Below are positions 16,000-24,940 of a DNA stretch of 64,000 nucleotides, one piece after another. Every line of letters starts with the position of its first letter. Position 1 is the stretch's first letter. The notes beneath the pieces were generated by a model, which was not told where the DNA came from, searched no databases, and was given only the letters and a program-made list of their open reading frames with translations. Location of the stretch: the NCBI GenBank assembly GCA_903924205.1, contig CAIYAP010000002.1:62001-126000 (forward strand), read 5' to 3'. The DNA comes from an uncultured Actinomycetes bacterium (GTDB taxonomy: Bacteria; Actinomycetota; Acidimicrobiia; Acidimicrobiales; RAAP-2). The translations under genes and the position numbers were made by a program.

Positions 16000-17445
16000 T
16001 CAGGCCACCGTGAGAGTGACGGGCACCGAGGCCGGAGAATTACCGGCCGCGTTTTGTGCCACCACCACAAAAGTCACGCTGGTTCCCGAGGTGAGGCCCG
16101 TGACGGTGCAGGAGGTCGACGCGCTCTGGCATTGGGTGCCCGTACTGGCCGCCACGATGTAGTTCGTGATGGGCGATCCGCCCACCCAGCTCGGCGCGAC
16201 CCAATTCACCGTCACCGTGCCCGGCGACGACGAGGTGGCCATCACGTTGGTGGGTGCACCGGCGGGACCAATGGGCGTGATGGTCAGCGCTGCCGATGGC
16301 ACTGACGTGCCCATCACGTTGGTGGCGGTCACGGTGAAGGTCTGGGCCAGTCCCGGACGGAGCGAATTGATAACGCACCAGGTCTGTGATCCAGGCACGG
16401 TGCACCCTTGACCCTGGCCATTAGAGACGCTGTAGGAACTGATGGCGAGGCCCACGTTGGCGTAGGGGTTCGTCCAGGTCAATACCACCGCCCCCACTCC
16501 GGCCGCGCTGTAACCGAATGTGGGAGCCGACGGCGCCGAGCCCACCTGCGACCACACGGGCGCCGACCAGGCGCCGCTACCCACCGCATTCTGCGAGTAA
16601 ATCTGAATCTGCTGGATGGAACCCACCGGCAACATCCACACGGTGCACGACAAGCCCGGCGAGTCACAAGCCGGCTTCCCGTTCAGCGCGACCACCGTAT
16701 TGGTGACCGGCCAACCGCCGTTATCCGCGGGCAGGGCCCAGTTGACGGTCAAGTTGCCATTCGCGGTACTCCACGACACGAAGGTGGGTATACCCGGCAC
16801 CGTCACTGTCGACACCACCACCGTGGTCGGGTACGACGCCCACGACTTACCGAGCGCGTTGAGCGCCACGACCGTCACGGTGTACGTCGTGTTATTGATC
16901 AGCCCCGTCAAGGTGCAGGTAGTGGACGTCGTCTGACAGCTGTCACCGGCATTGTCGGTAACGAGGTAGCCCGTGACGGGAAGCCCGCTGTAGTACGGAG
17001 ACGGCGTCCACGACACGACGGACTGGCCATTACCGGGACGAGCCAAGACGTTGTACGGGCTACCGGGGATTCCCACGGCGGTCGCCGTCACTGTCGTGGA
17101 GCACGGGGAGGTTCCAGCGGTCGTCACGGCGCTCACGCAGAAGTTGTAGTCCTGGCCGGGGTGCAGGTTTGGCACGACCAGCCACTGGTTGGTGATGCCC
17201 GTCCACTCCTGACCAGCACCGTCAACGGTGTAGCTAACGACGCTACTGCCCGCCGGCGCCACTGCCGGCGACCAGAGAACGAGAAGCGTGCCGGTGTAAT
17301 AGGTGCCGTTCAGCGACGACGACACGGTCACCGTGGCGGGTGGCGCCACGGCGACGGCCGCATTGGCGACTGCTACTGGGCCCGCAATTAATAACGACAG
17401 CACGGCCACGGAGACGGCGGCAATTCGATTCTTCAATGACTTCAT
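16000..17445 (-). CDS. Exported protein with five fibronectin type III domains
   Basis: 481 residues from ATG 17445. A signal peptide (KSLKNRIAAVSVAVLSLLIA, cleaved near VANA) is followed by five tandem FN3-like modules of about 88 residues, each with a conserved Trp (VNW, LTW or similar) and Tyr/Thr pattern, and nothing else. Modules 2-5 each contain a close Cys pair spaced about 6-8 residues, probably a small disulfide loop. No catalytic domain, sorting motif or C-terminal anchor is visible, so it is likely released or held by other wall components. FN3 arrays commonly mediate binding to polysaccharides or cells. A GTG at 17460 is an alternative start. Confidence 0.82.
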   Translation of the reverse strand: MKSLKNRIAAVSVAVLSLLIAGPVAVANAAVAVAPPATVTVSSSLNGTYYTGTLLVLWSPAVAPAGSSVVSYTVDGAGQEWTGITNQWLVVPNLHPGQDYNFCVSAVTTAGTSPCSTTVTATAVGIPGSPYNVLARPGNGQSVVSWTPSPYYSGLPVTGYLVTDNAGDSCQTTSTTCTLTGLINNTTYTVTVVALNALGKSWASYPTTVVVSTVTVPGIPTFVSWSTANGNLTVNWALPADNGGWPVTNTVVALNGKPACDSPGLSCTVWMLPVGSIQQIQIYSQNAVGSGAWSAPVWSQVGSAPSAPTFGYSAAGVGAVVLTWTNPYANVGLAISSYSVSNGQGQGCTVPGSQTWCVINSLRPGLAQTFTVTATNVMGTSVPSAALTITPIGPAGAPTNVMATSSSPGTVTVNWVAPSWVGGSPITNYIVAASTGTQCQSASTSCTVTGLTSGTSVTFVVVAQNAAGNSPASVPVTLTVA

Positions 17446-17531
17446 TCTCAATCCCGACACTTTTTAGCGATATTGAGGAGCGAGTTTGGTATGGCCCCGC
17501 TAGACAGTGGTATTCAGGAAATGACGTTGTA

Positions 17532-18371
17532 ATGAAAGTGTCACACATGCTCATGCCAGAAAAATTCTCGTGGTCACACTTGGGATCGACCCAATGTGGC
17601 GTCTGGCCAATGGCGCTCTTCATCCTGAGCAGCGTGGCGTACGTTTACGCCGCACGTCGCCACGGTGCCTGGAGTGGCGCGAGAACGGCGAACTGGTTCG
17701 CCGCGGTGGCCGTGGCAATCATCGCTACACAATCAGTCATCGGCGTGTACGACATGTACCTCTTCGCGGACCACATGATTCAGCACTTGCTCCTGATCAT
17801 GGTCGCCGGTCCCCTCTTTGCCGCCGCGGCCCCTCTGGACTTGATCCGAGACTCGTCGTCGCGCATCGACCGCTGGTGCGACGCGACGATCGGACGCGTC
17901 GCTCTCAGCCCCGTTTTTGCTTTTGGCCTGTACGCCGTCTTTATTCCCTTGACGCATCTCACCGGTTTGTTCAATGCGATGTTGGAACACATGTGGTTAC
18001 ACCACCTCGAACAATTCTTGTTCCTGGTCGTCGGGTACTTGTTCTTTCGCCACGTCTTGGGTAACGAGCGCGGAACCACCTTGCACCCCGGACTCGGCCT
18101 CGTCTACGTCATGGCGGCGGTGCCCGTCGACACTGTGTCGGGACTCAGTTTGGTGATGACGAAGGCCAACCCCTTCCCCGCCTACAACCTCATGCACCCC
18201 ATGTGGGCGTCATCGATCATTTCGGACATCCATCTCGGTGGGGCCATCATGTGGATTGGCGGCGACTTTTTGATGTTGGCCTGGCTGGCGCCCATCGTGG
18301 TGCGATGGTTGAAGTTCGAAGCCCGCACTACCAAGATCATCGACGCGGAATTAGACCGCCTCGGCCTTTAG
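17532..18371 (+). CDS. Cytochrome c oxidase assembly factor CtaG-like membrane protein
   Basis: About 279 residues with seven or so transmembrane helices and several helix-embedded His and Met residues (DHMIQHLLLIM, MLEHMWLHHLEQF, SDIHLGGAIMWIGGDF) typical of the caa3_CtaG family implicated in copper delivery to haem-copper oxidase. ATG 17532 is chosen; AGGA lies about 12 bases upstream, and ATGs at 17547 and 17553 are alternatives. Its last four bases overlap convergent adenosine kinase. No oxidase genes are in this window. Confidence 0.87.
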   Translation: MKVSHMLMPEKFSWSHLGSTQCGVWPMALFILSSVAYVYAARRHGAWSGARTANWFAAVAVAIIATQSVIGVYDMYLFADHMIQHLLLIMVAGPLFAAAAPLDLIRDSSSRIDRWCDATIGRVALSPVFAFGLYAVFIPLTHLTGLFNAMLEHMWLHHLEQFLFLVVGYLFFRHVLGNERGTTLHPGLGLVYVMAAVPVDTVSGLSLVMTKANPFPAYNLMHPMWASSIISDIHLGGAIMWIGGDFLMLAWLAPIVVRWLKFEARTTKIIDAELDRLGL

Positions 18372-19411
18372 AGCAAGCCGGCTTCTTCGCACAGTGCGCG
18401 CAGATCAGTCTCCGGTCGCGGTCCGAAGTGGGTGATGATCTCGCCCGCACACACGGCGCCCAAGCGAGTGGCCTCGACCGGGTCGGCACCTTCCGACAAT
18501 CCATAGAGAAAACCGGCCGCGAAGACGTCGCCGGCGCCGTTTTGGTCGAGAACCAGGTGGTCAGGCACGTTGGGTGCGTCGACGTGGTGTCGTGCACCCA
18601 TGGTCGCCACCATGGCGCCCTCGGGGCCGTAGGTCACCACCGTCAAGATGCCCAGCTCTTCAACGGCGGACAGCGCGGCGTCGAGAGTGGCCACCTGAAA
18701 CAGGCTGGTGATTTCACCGAGGTTGGCAATCAAAATGTCAACGTCGTCGCTCACGAGCGCAAGGAAGTCATCGCGGTGACGCTCCACGCAAAATGAGTCG
18801 GACAGAGTCAGGGCGACGAGTCCGTCATGATCGTGCGCGGTACGAATGACCTTGCGGAAGGCCTCCTTGGCCGGCGGCAAGTCGAAAAGGTAGCCCTCGA
18901 GAAAGGTGATGTCGGCACGAGAGAAGAGGTCGTCGCCGACATCCTCCGGCTGCAGCTGATTGGCCGCGCCCAGATAGGTCGCCATGGTGCGCTGAGCGTC
19001 ATCGGTGACAAAAACGTGACAACGGCCCGTTCCGATAACGGACGCGTCGGCGTACGCGAGGTCGACTTCGGCGCCCAGAGACTTGAGGTCGTGCGCAAAG
19101 ACTTCACCGAAATTGTCATTCGATACTTTGCCCGCGAATCCGGCGCTTCCGCCCAAAGCGGCGACGCCGGCAATGGTGTTAGCGGCAGAACCGCCCGAGG
19201 TTTCCCGTGCGGGACCCATGTGGGAGTAGATCTCGCGAGCACGCTCGAGATCCACCAAGTTCATGGCGCCCTTCACGAGGCCGAGGCGCTCGTGATTTCC
19301 GTCGTGATCTTCGGTCGTGATATCGAGCAGCGCGTTACCCACTCCGGCGACCGCGAGGCGCTCGGGCTGGGGCTTTGCGCCCAAAGAAACGGGGGTTGGC
19401 TCGAAACTCAC
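18368..19411 (-). CDS. PfkB-family adenosine kinase
   Basis: 347 residues. N-terminal sugar-binding motif GGSAANTIAGVAALGG, and the C-terminal PfkB signature reads DQNGAGDVFAAGF, with the catalytic Asp at its end (usual form DTxGAGD). The length and N-terminal region (VAGVGNALLDI) match the adenosine-kinase branch rather than ribokinase. Adenosine salvage would complement ahcY at the end of this window, whose reaction releases adenosine. Convergent with CtaG and divergent from the M1 aminopeptidase. Confidence 0.87.
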   Translation of the reverse strand: MSFEPTPVSLGAKPQPERLAVAGVGNALLDITTEDHDGNHERLGLVKGAMNLVDLERAREIYSHMGPARETSGGSAANTIAGVAALGGSAGFAGKVSNDNFGEVFAHDLKSLGAEVDLAYADASVIGTGRCHVFVTDDAQRTMATYLGAANQLQPEDVGDDLFSRADITFLEGYLFDLPPAKEAFRKVIRTAHDHDGLVALTLSDSFCVERHRDDFLALVSDDVDILIANLGEITSLFQVATLDAALSAVEELGILTVVTYGPEGAMVATMGARHHVDAPNVPDHLVLDQNGAGDVFAAGFLYGLSEGADPVEATRLGAVCAGEIITHFGPRPETDLRALCEEAGLL

Positions 19412-19450
19412 GCGAGAACCCTAGACCAAGTCGACCTAAGGTAGTCACTT

Positions 19451-21943
19451 ATGACGAACCCTTACCGTTTGCCCGACACTGTGAGTCCCGAGCGCTACAT
19501 TCTGCGCTTCGTGCCGGACCTCGAATCTGCCACTTTCGCCGGTGACGCCACCATAGAGCTCGAGGTGCGCGCCGCCACCTCGACCGTCACCTTTAACGCC
19601 CTGGAACTGGAACTCGGCGAGGTCACCGTCACGGACGCCCTCGGTAGCCAGAGCGCGACCGCCGTCTTCAATGACGAGTTTCAGACCGCCACTATCTCGC
19701 TCGCTCGCGAACTGGTGACCGGCCCCGCCCGTTTATCGGTGTCGTTCACGGGCATCTTGAACGACAAGCTCGCCGGGTTCTACCGCTCGACCTTCGTCGA
19801 CAATGAGGGTGTTACCCAGACCATCGCCACCACGCAGTTGCAGGCCACCGACGCTCGTCGGGCCTTCCCCTGCTGGGACGAACCCGTCTTCAAGGCCGTC
19901 TTTGACATCACCTTGGTGGTTCCGGAGCATCTCGCCGCCTACTCCAACTCCCCCGTCGTGAGCGAGACGTCCAATGGCGATGGCACCCGAACGGTGGTCT
20001 ACGGGCCCACTATGAAGATGTCCACGTACATCGTCGCCTTCGTCGTCGGGCCCTTCGAGGCAACCGCGGCGGTCGATGTCGACGGGGTACCACTGCGAGT
20101 CGTCTACCCCACTGGCAAGGGCCACTTGGCCAATTTCGCTCTCGAGGCGGGTGCTTTCGCCCTGCGCTGGTTCACTCAGTACTTCGACATCCCCTACCCG
20201 GGCGACAAGGTCGACATGATCGCGGTCCCGGACTTCGCCTTCGGCGCCATGGAGAATCTTGGCTGCATTACCTATCGCGAGACCGCCCTCCTCGTCGACC
20301 CCGCGACCGCCAGCCACGTGGAAATTGCTCGCGTCGCCGAGGTCGTGGCGCACGAACTCGCCCACATGTGGTTCGGCGACCTGGTCACCATGCAGTGGTG
20401 GGAAGGCATCTGGCTGAACGAAGCCTTCGCGACCTTCATGGCCACGGCCTGCATCGATGCCTTCCGCCCCGAGTGGAAGACCTGGGACGACTTCGGCATT
20501 TCGCGCGACGCCTCACTGCAGGTTGACGGCCTGCACTCGACTCGTCCCATCGAGTTCGAGGTCATTCACCCCGCTGAAGCCCAGGGCATGCTTGACCTGC
20601 TCACCTACGAAAAGGGTGGCTCGGTGCTGCGAATGTTGGAGCAGTTCCTCGGTGAAGAGGTTTACCGCGACGGCATCCGCATCTATTTGAAGAAGCACGC
20701 CTACGCCAACACGGTGACCAATGACCTCTGGTCAGCCTTCGAGCAGGCCTCGGGCCAGCCGGTGGGCGAGATTATGAACACCTGGATTCTGCAAGGTGGT
20801 CACCCCCTGATCACCCTCGAGAGCGGCGTTATTTCCCAGTCGCCCTTCTCGTACCGCGCGGCGTCGGGCGAGAGCGCCATTGGCTCTCACTGGCTCGTTC
20901 CCTTATCGGTTCGCAACGTCACGGGTGGCGACACGACGAAGGTCTTGCTGCGCGGTGAGTCGATGACCTCGCCGATTGCGGGTCCCGTCCTGGTGAACGC
21001 CGGCGGCTCGGGTGTCTATCGCTCGCGGTACGGCACGTCCGAACTGGCAGCCCTCATCCCCCACCTCAACACCCTCACCGAGTTGGAGCGTGCCACGGTG
21101 GTCGCCGACGCGTGGGCGGCGCTGTTTGCCGGCAAGTCCCACTTTGCGGACTTCGTGGCGGTGGCGAAGGGTCTCGGTGACCTTGATGAGCCGGCCACCT
21201 GGAGCCCCGTCATCAACGCGCTGGAGTGGGCGATGCGGGCCGCCAAGCCTGGCCAGCGTCCGGCGCTCTCACAAATCGTGCGTGAAATCTTGCGCCCCCA
21301 GTACGACCGACTCGGGTACGACCCGCGCGAGAGTGACAGCGAGCTCACCGCACAGGTGCGCGCCGCGGTCATTTCGACCTTGGGCGTCATCGGGCAAGAT
21401 CCCGACGTGCGCGCGGCCGCCAATGAGCGTTTCGCTGCCGGCGAGCTCACGGGCGACACCGCCCGCGCGACCTTGCGCGTGGTGGCTGACCAGAACGAGC
21501 ACGGAACCTACGAGAAGTATCTCGAGTCGTACCGCAGCGCGACGAGCCCTCAGGGGCAGGTCCGCTACTTGTACGCCTTGGCGGACTTCCCAGACCCGCA
21601 GATCATCATGGACGCCTTCGAGAAGTGTTTCACCGAATTCCGTTCACAAGACGCGGTGTACTTCATCTCTACCTTGCTGTCGAACACGCAAGCCGGCGGC
21701 CAGGTATGGCGCGCGTTGACGTCGCGGTGGGATGAGGCGCTCGCTCGCTTCCCCTCTAATGCCCACGCGCGCATGGTGGGTGGCATCACCACCTTCATCA
21801 CCGATGCGGAGCTCATCGCCGACGTCGAAACTTTCATCGCCGAGCACCCTCTCGCCGGCGGTCAGCGAACCGTGACACAATTCCTCGAACGCCTGCATAT
21901 CGGACAGGCGTTTGCTCAGACTATTCAAAGTGAACTGGAGTAG
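19451..21943 (+). CDS. M1-family metalloaminopeptidase
   Basis: A gluzincin aminopeptidase of 830 residues. It has the substrate-binding GAMEN at 265-269 and the zinc site HELAH (301-305) with third ligand E324 in WLNEAF; E302 is the catalytic base. The N-terminal beta domain and the C-terminal ERAP1-like helical domain are both present, matching puromycin-sensitive-type aminopeptidases. No signal peptide, so cytoplasmic. It starts 39 bases from the adenosine kinase start on the other strand and is followed three bases later by the GDT1 gene. Confidence 0.95.
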   Translation: MTNPYRLPDTVSPERYILRFVPDLESATFAGDATIELEVRAATSTVTFNALELELGEVTVTDALGSQSATAVFNDEFQTATISLARELVTGPARLSVSFTGILNDKLAGFYRSTFVDNEGVTQTIATTQLQATDARRAFPCWDEPVFKAVFDITLVVPEHLAAYSNSPVVSETSNGDGTRTVVYGPTMKMSTYIVAFVVGPFEATAAVDVDGVPLRVVYPTGKGHLANFALEAGAFALRWFTQYFDIPYPGDKVDMIAVPDFAFGAMENLGCITYRETALLVDPATASHVEIARVAEVVAHELAHMWFGDLVTMQWWEGIWLNEAFATFMATACIDAFRPEWKTWDDFGISRDASLQVDGLHSTRPIEFEVIHPAEAQGMLDLLTYEKGGSVLRMLEQFLGEEVYRDGIRIYLKKHAYANTVTNDLWSAFEQASGQPVGEIMNTWILQGGHPLITLESGVISQSPFSYRAASGESAIGSHWLVPLSVRNVTGGDTTKVLLRGESMTSPIAGPVLVNAGGSGVYRSRYGTSELAALIPHLNTLTELERATVVADAWAALFAGKSHFADFVAVAKGLGDLDEPATWSPVINALEWAMRAAKPGQRPALSQIVREILRPQYDRLGYDPRESDSELTAQVRAAVISTLGVIGQDPDVRAAANERFAAGELTGDTARATLRVVADQNEHGTYEKYLESYRSATSPQGQVRYLYALADFPDPQIIMDAFEKCFTEFRSQDAVYFISTLLSNTQAGGQVWRALTSRWDEALARFPSNAHARMVGGITTFITDAELIADVETFIAEHPLAGGQRTVTQFLERLHIGQAFAQTIQSELE

Positions 21944-21946
21944 GAC

Positions 21947-22534
21947 ATGGTTCTCACGGCCTTATGGATTTTCGGCTTGATGTTCGTTCTGGAACTGCCG
22001 GACAAGACGATGTTCGCGACGGTGATTATGGCCAGTCGGGCACGAGCGCGAAATGTCGTCATCGGTGCGTCCGCGGCTTTCACGGTGCACATGGCGATCG
22101 CGGTCGGTGCGGGAGGACTCCTCAAGTTGCTCCACCCCACCCCCAAGGGCATCATCATGGCAATTTTGTTCCTGGGAGGCGCGGCGTATCTGCTTTTCGT
22201 TCCGGAAAAGGAAGAGGAAGAGGAAGGTACGCGCGAGGGTGAAGAGGAGCAGTCCGGAACAACGTGGCGCGAAATTGCGGGTGCCTTCGGCGTTATCTTC
22301 ATTGGCGAGTTCGGTGATCTCACGCAAATCCAGGCGGCCAACTTGGCCGCCAAGCACAACTGGGCCCTGGTCTTCATTCCCTCGACTCTCGCGCTCGCGC
22401 TCATCGCCGTCATCGGTGCCTATGGCGGCAAGTGGATCACCAGCCGCTTGCCCTTGGCGTGGATTCGCCGTGGTGGCGGGCTCATCTTCGCGGGCCTCGG
22501 CGTCTACACCATCTTTGACCTCCTGACGGCATGA
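21947..22534 (+). CDS. GDT1/TMEM165 (UPF0016) family cation transporter
   Basis: 195 residues with two homologous halves, each holding the family signature: LELPDKTMFA near the N-terminus and IGEFGDLTQIQ in the second half, which match E-x-G-D-(K/R)-(T/S). A charged, Glu-rich cytoplasmic loop (about 86-100) separates them. Family members move Mn2+ or Ca2+ out of the cytoplasm. Its ATG lies four bases past the aminopeptidase stop and its stop overlaps the methyltransferase (ATGA). Confidence 0.88.
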   Translation: MVLTALWIFGLMFVLELPDKTMFATVIMASRARARNVVIGASAAFTVHMAIAVGAGGLLKLLHPTPKGIIMAILFLGGAAYLLFVPEKEEEEEGTREGEEEQSGTTWREIAGAFGVIFIGEFGDLTQIQAANLAAKHNWALVFIPSTLALALIAVIGAYGGKWITSRLPLAWIRRGGGLIFAGLGVYTIFDLLTA

Positions 22535-23163
22535 GCACTCGGGCCGAGCAGCTGCGCGCGCTCGCTCGCGAGGTGAAGGGCTTCATGCCCGATGATGAGG
22601 GTGATGCCCTTACCCAACTGGGTCGCGAGGTCGGATCTCAGTTTCCCGGAGGTTCGTGGTTAGAAGTCGGTGCGTGGTGTGGCAAGTCCGCGGTGTACCT
22701 CGGCCTCGCCGCGGAAGAAACCGGCTGCGTTCTCTACTCCTTGGATCACCATCACGGCTCGGAGGAGAACCAGAGCGGTTGGGAGCACTTCGATCCGGAT
22801 CTCATCGACGCCGCCGACGGGCGCCTCAACACGCTCCCGCACTGGCAACGCACCATTGCCCGTGCTCAACTCGAAGACACCGTGGTGGGCTTGGTCGGCC
22901 CCTCGGTGACGATTGCGTCACACTTCGCCACCCCCCTCGACCTTCTCTTCATCGATGGTGGACACGGCCACGAGGTGGCATGGGCGGACTACTACGCGTG
23001 GACGCCGGCCGTTCGCGACGGTGGCTGGCTGCTGATCCACGACGTCTTTCCCGATCCCGCCGACGGCGGTCGACCGCCCTACGAGATCTATCTCGCAGCG
23101 CTGGCGAATGGATTTAGCGAAGTGGCCGCGGTGGGTTCACTGCGTGCGCTGCGACGCGATTAG
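22531..23163 (+). CDS. Class I SAM-dependent methyltransferase (Methyltransf_24 type)
   Basis: 210 residues. Motif I is WLEVGAWCGKSAVYLG and a later motif is DLLFIDGGHGHEV, the pattern of the cephalosporin-hydroxylase/macrocin-O-methyltransferase-like group; LLIHDVFPDP continues it. Cytoplasmic and of unknown substrate. It overlaps the GDT1 gene by four bases and converges on the toroid-protein gene with a four-base overlap. Confidence 0.8.
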   Translation: MSTRAEQLRALAREVKGFMPDDEGDALTQLGREVGSQFPGGSWLEVGAWCGKSAVYLGLAAEETGCVLYSLDHHHGSEENQSGWEHFDPDLIDAADGRLNTLPHWQRTIARAQLEDTVVGLVGPSVTIASHFATPLDLLFIDGGHGHEVAWADYYAWTPAVRDGGWLLIHDVFPDPADGGRPPYEIYLAALANGFSEVAAVGSLRALRRD

Positions 23164-24230
23164 CGATCGAGTGGGCAGGACTGCCCGATGGCCGGGTGTC
23201 GCGCCTGGTCAAAGCGATGAGAAAAAGTGTCGTGACCGGCCGTGGACTTCGTGAGCGCATCCCACGCCAAAATGATCGCGGCGGCGGTATACGACGAGGT
23301 CTCGGCATCGGGAAAGGTCACCTCGTCGGGATAGGCGATGCCCGTCCAATAGGCCCCGTCGTCACGACGGTGTCGACGAGTGGCCGACAAGATATCGAGG
23401 GCCCGATCCTCCCAGCCCACCGCAACTAAGGCCAAGGCGCACTCGGCCGTTTCCGCGGCGGTCACCCAGTCGTTAGTGGACACGCAGCGCACGCCGCGAA
23501 AGTCCAGAACGTGACGATCAAAACCGTCACTCAGTCGTTGACGCGCCGCCGACATGGGCAACACTCCGGCGAGTACGGGGTAATACCAGTCCATGGCGAA
23601 TTGGTTTTTGGGGGCGAAGGCGCCCGGGTGATGCGCCAAGGCGTGGCCCAAGCGGTCTGCGACCGACGTCCAATCGCAAGACGACTCGCCGAGAACCTCG
23701 GCCAACCTCACGCCACAGCGAAGAGAGTGATAGATCGAACTGCTACCCGTTAGGAGGGCGTAGCGCTCGGGGTGGCCCGCGGCGTCAAGAGACCACCGGA
23801 TTGTGCCGTCATCCATTTGCCATCTCGCAATGAAGTCCAAGGCCTTCGCCACGACGGGAAACATCTCTCGCGCAAAGACGAGATCGCCGGTGACCGCCAC
23901 GTAGTGCCACACGCCCGCGGCGACGTAGGCACAGACGTTGGTGTCGATGCGTGCGTCCTTGACGGTTTCGCCGAGGTAGTAGTTAAACCAGCTGCCGTCG
24001 CCGAGTTGACGTGCGGCCAACCAGCGGTAGGCCGCGTGCGCTTCGTCCACGTGACCCGCCACCACCAGTGCCATGGCCGCCTCCACGTGATTCCACGGAT
24101 CGCAGTGACCACCGGGGAACCAGGGAATCTGCCCTGACGGCAATTGCAGCGAGACAAGGTGGCGCGCGGTGGCGCCTACCTCGTCGCCGGTAATCACACC
24201 GGGCAGGTCGGCGACCGTCCTCACGCTCAC
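23160..24230 (-). CDS. Prenyltransferase/squalene-cyclase-like alpha-alpha toroid protein
   Basis: 356 residues with repeated toroid motifs (GQIPWFPGG, GDGSWFNYY, DDGTIRWSL, DDGAYWTGI), the kind often annotated as prenyltransferase but lacking the Asp-rich DCTA motif of squalene cyclases. The fold also occurs in glycoside hydrolases. It is the third gene in an overlapping operon behind a GT4 glycosyltransferase and a methyltransferase, so a role in making or trimming a surface glycolipid or glycan is a fair inference. Start overlaps the upstream stop (ATGA). Confidence 0.7.
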   Translation of the reverse strand: MSVRTVADLPGVITGDEVGATARHLVSLQLPSGQIPWFPGGHCDPWNHVEAAMALVVAGHVDEAHAAYRWLAARQLGDGSWFNYYLGETVKDARIDTNVCAYVAAGVWHYVAVTGDLVFAREMFPVVAKALDFIARWQMDDGTIRWSLDAAGHPERYALLTGSSSIYHSLRCGVRLAEVLGESSCDWTSVADRLGHALAHHPGAFAPKNQFAMDWYYPVLAGVLPMSAARQRLSDGFDRHVLDFRGVRCVSTNDWVTAAETAECALALVAVGWEDRALDILSATRRHRRDDGAYWTGIAYPDEVTFPDAETSSYTAAAIILAWDALTKSTAGHDTFSHRFDQARHPAIGQSCPLDR

Positions 24231-24940
24231 GCCGGCTTCACCGAATAAATGATCATCGACTTACCCATGAGCGGCGACAGGATTTTCTCCGCGGTGCGCG
24301 TAATCCACGGACCCTTCACGATGTCCCAGACCAAGAGACGGTGGTACGCCTTCACCGCCCAGTGCGTGTCATTCGTGGTGCCGACGGCACACTTGAGCCA
24401 CCAATAGGGGCTGTGCAGTCCGTGGGCGTAGGCGTGTCCGGTCACGGTGACGCCCGCGTCACCGAGGCGTGACTCAACGACGGAACGGCGATAGATGCGC
24501 ACGTGCCCACCTTTAATCATGTGGTATTCGTCCGACAGGGCCCAGTTGATGAGTTCCGGAAAAAAGCGAGGAATGGTCACGGCCATCGTGCCCCCGGGAC
24601 GCAAAACACGCACCAACTCGGCCATTGCGGCCGAGTCTTGGGGGATGTGCTCGAGCACTTCGGAGCAAATGACGTGGTCAAAGTGGTTATCGGGGAAGGG
24701 CAGGTGCAACGCATCACCCTGGATAACCGCGACCTTGGCGTCACGCGACAGCTCCCCCGCTTCGATCATGAGCGCGAAGGTGCCGAGTACGCCTTCCACT
24801 TCGTCACGACCGGCATCCAAGGTGACCACGTGGGCACCACGGCGCGCGGCTTCGTAGGCGTGACGACCAAAGCCGCAACCCACATCCAAAATCTTCTCAC
24901 CGGACTTGAGGCCCAGAACGTCGTAATCAGCAGTCAGCAT
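24227..24940 (-). CDS. Class I SAM-dependent methyltransferase (Methyltransf_11)
   Basis: 237 residues. SAM-binding motif I is ILDVGCGFGRHAYEAARRG, followed by the acidic strand VVTLDAG, VIQGDALHLPFPDNHFDHVICSE and LRPGGTMAVTIP. It acts in the cytoplasm, probably on a sugar, lipid or polyketide-like substrate linked to the neighbouring glycosyltransferase. The ATG overlaps the GT4 stop on one base and its own stop overlaps the toroid gene, so the three are translationally coupled. Confidence 0.87.
   Translation of the reverse strand: MLTADYDVLGLKSGEKILDVGCGFGRHAYEAARRGAHVVTLDAGRDEVEGVLGTFALMIEAGELSRDAKVAVIQGDALHLPFPDNHFDHVICSEVLEHIPQDSAAMAELVRVLRPGGTMAVTIPRFFPELINWALSDEYHMIKGGHVRIYRRSVVESRLGDAGVTVTGHAYAHGLHSPYWWLKCAVGTTNDTHWAVKAYHRLLVWDIVKGPWITRTAEKILSPLMGKSMIIYSVKPA

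Noticed and set aside
16408-17391. Long plus-strand frame opposite the FN3 gene
   Set aside because: Arg/His-rich shadow of a secreted protein gene; the FN3 repeats on the minus strand are clear.
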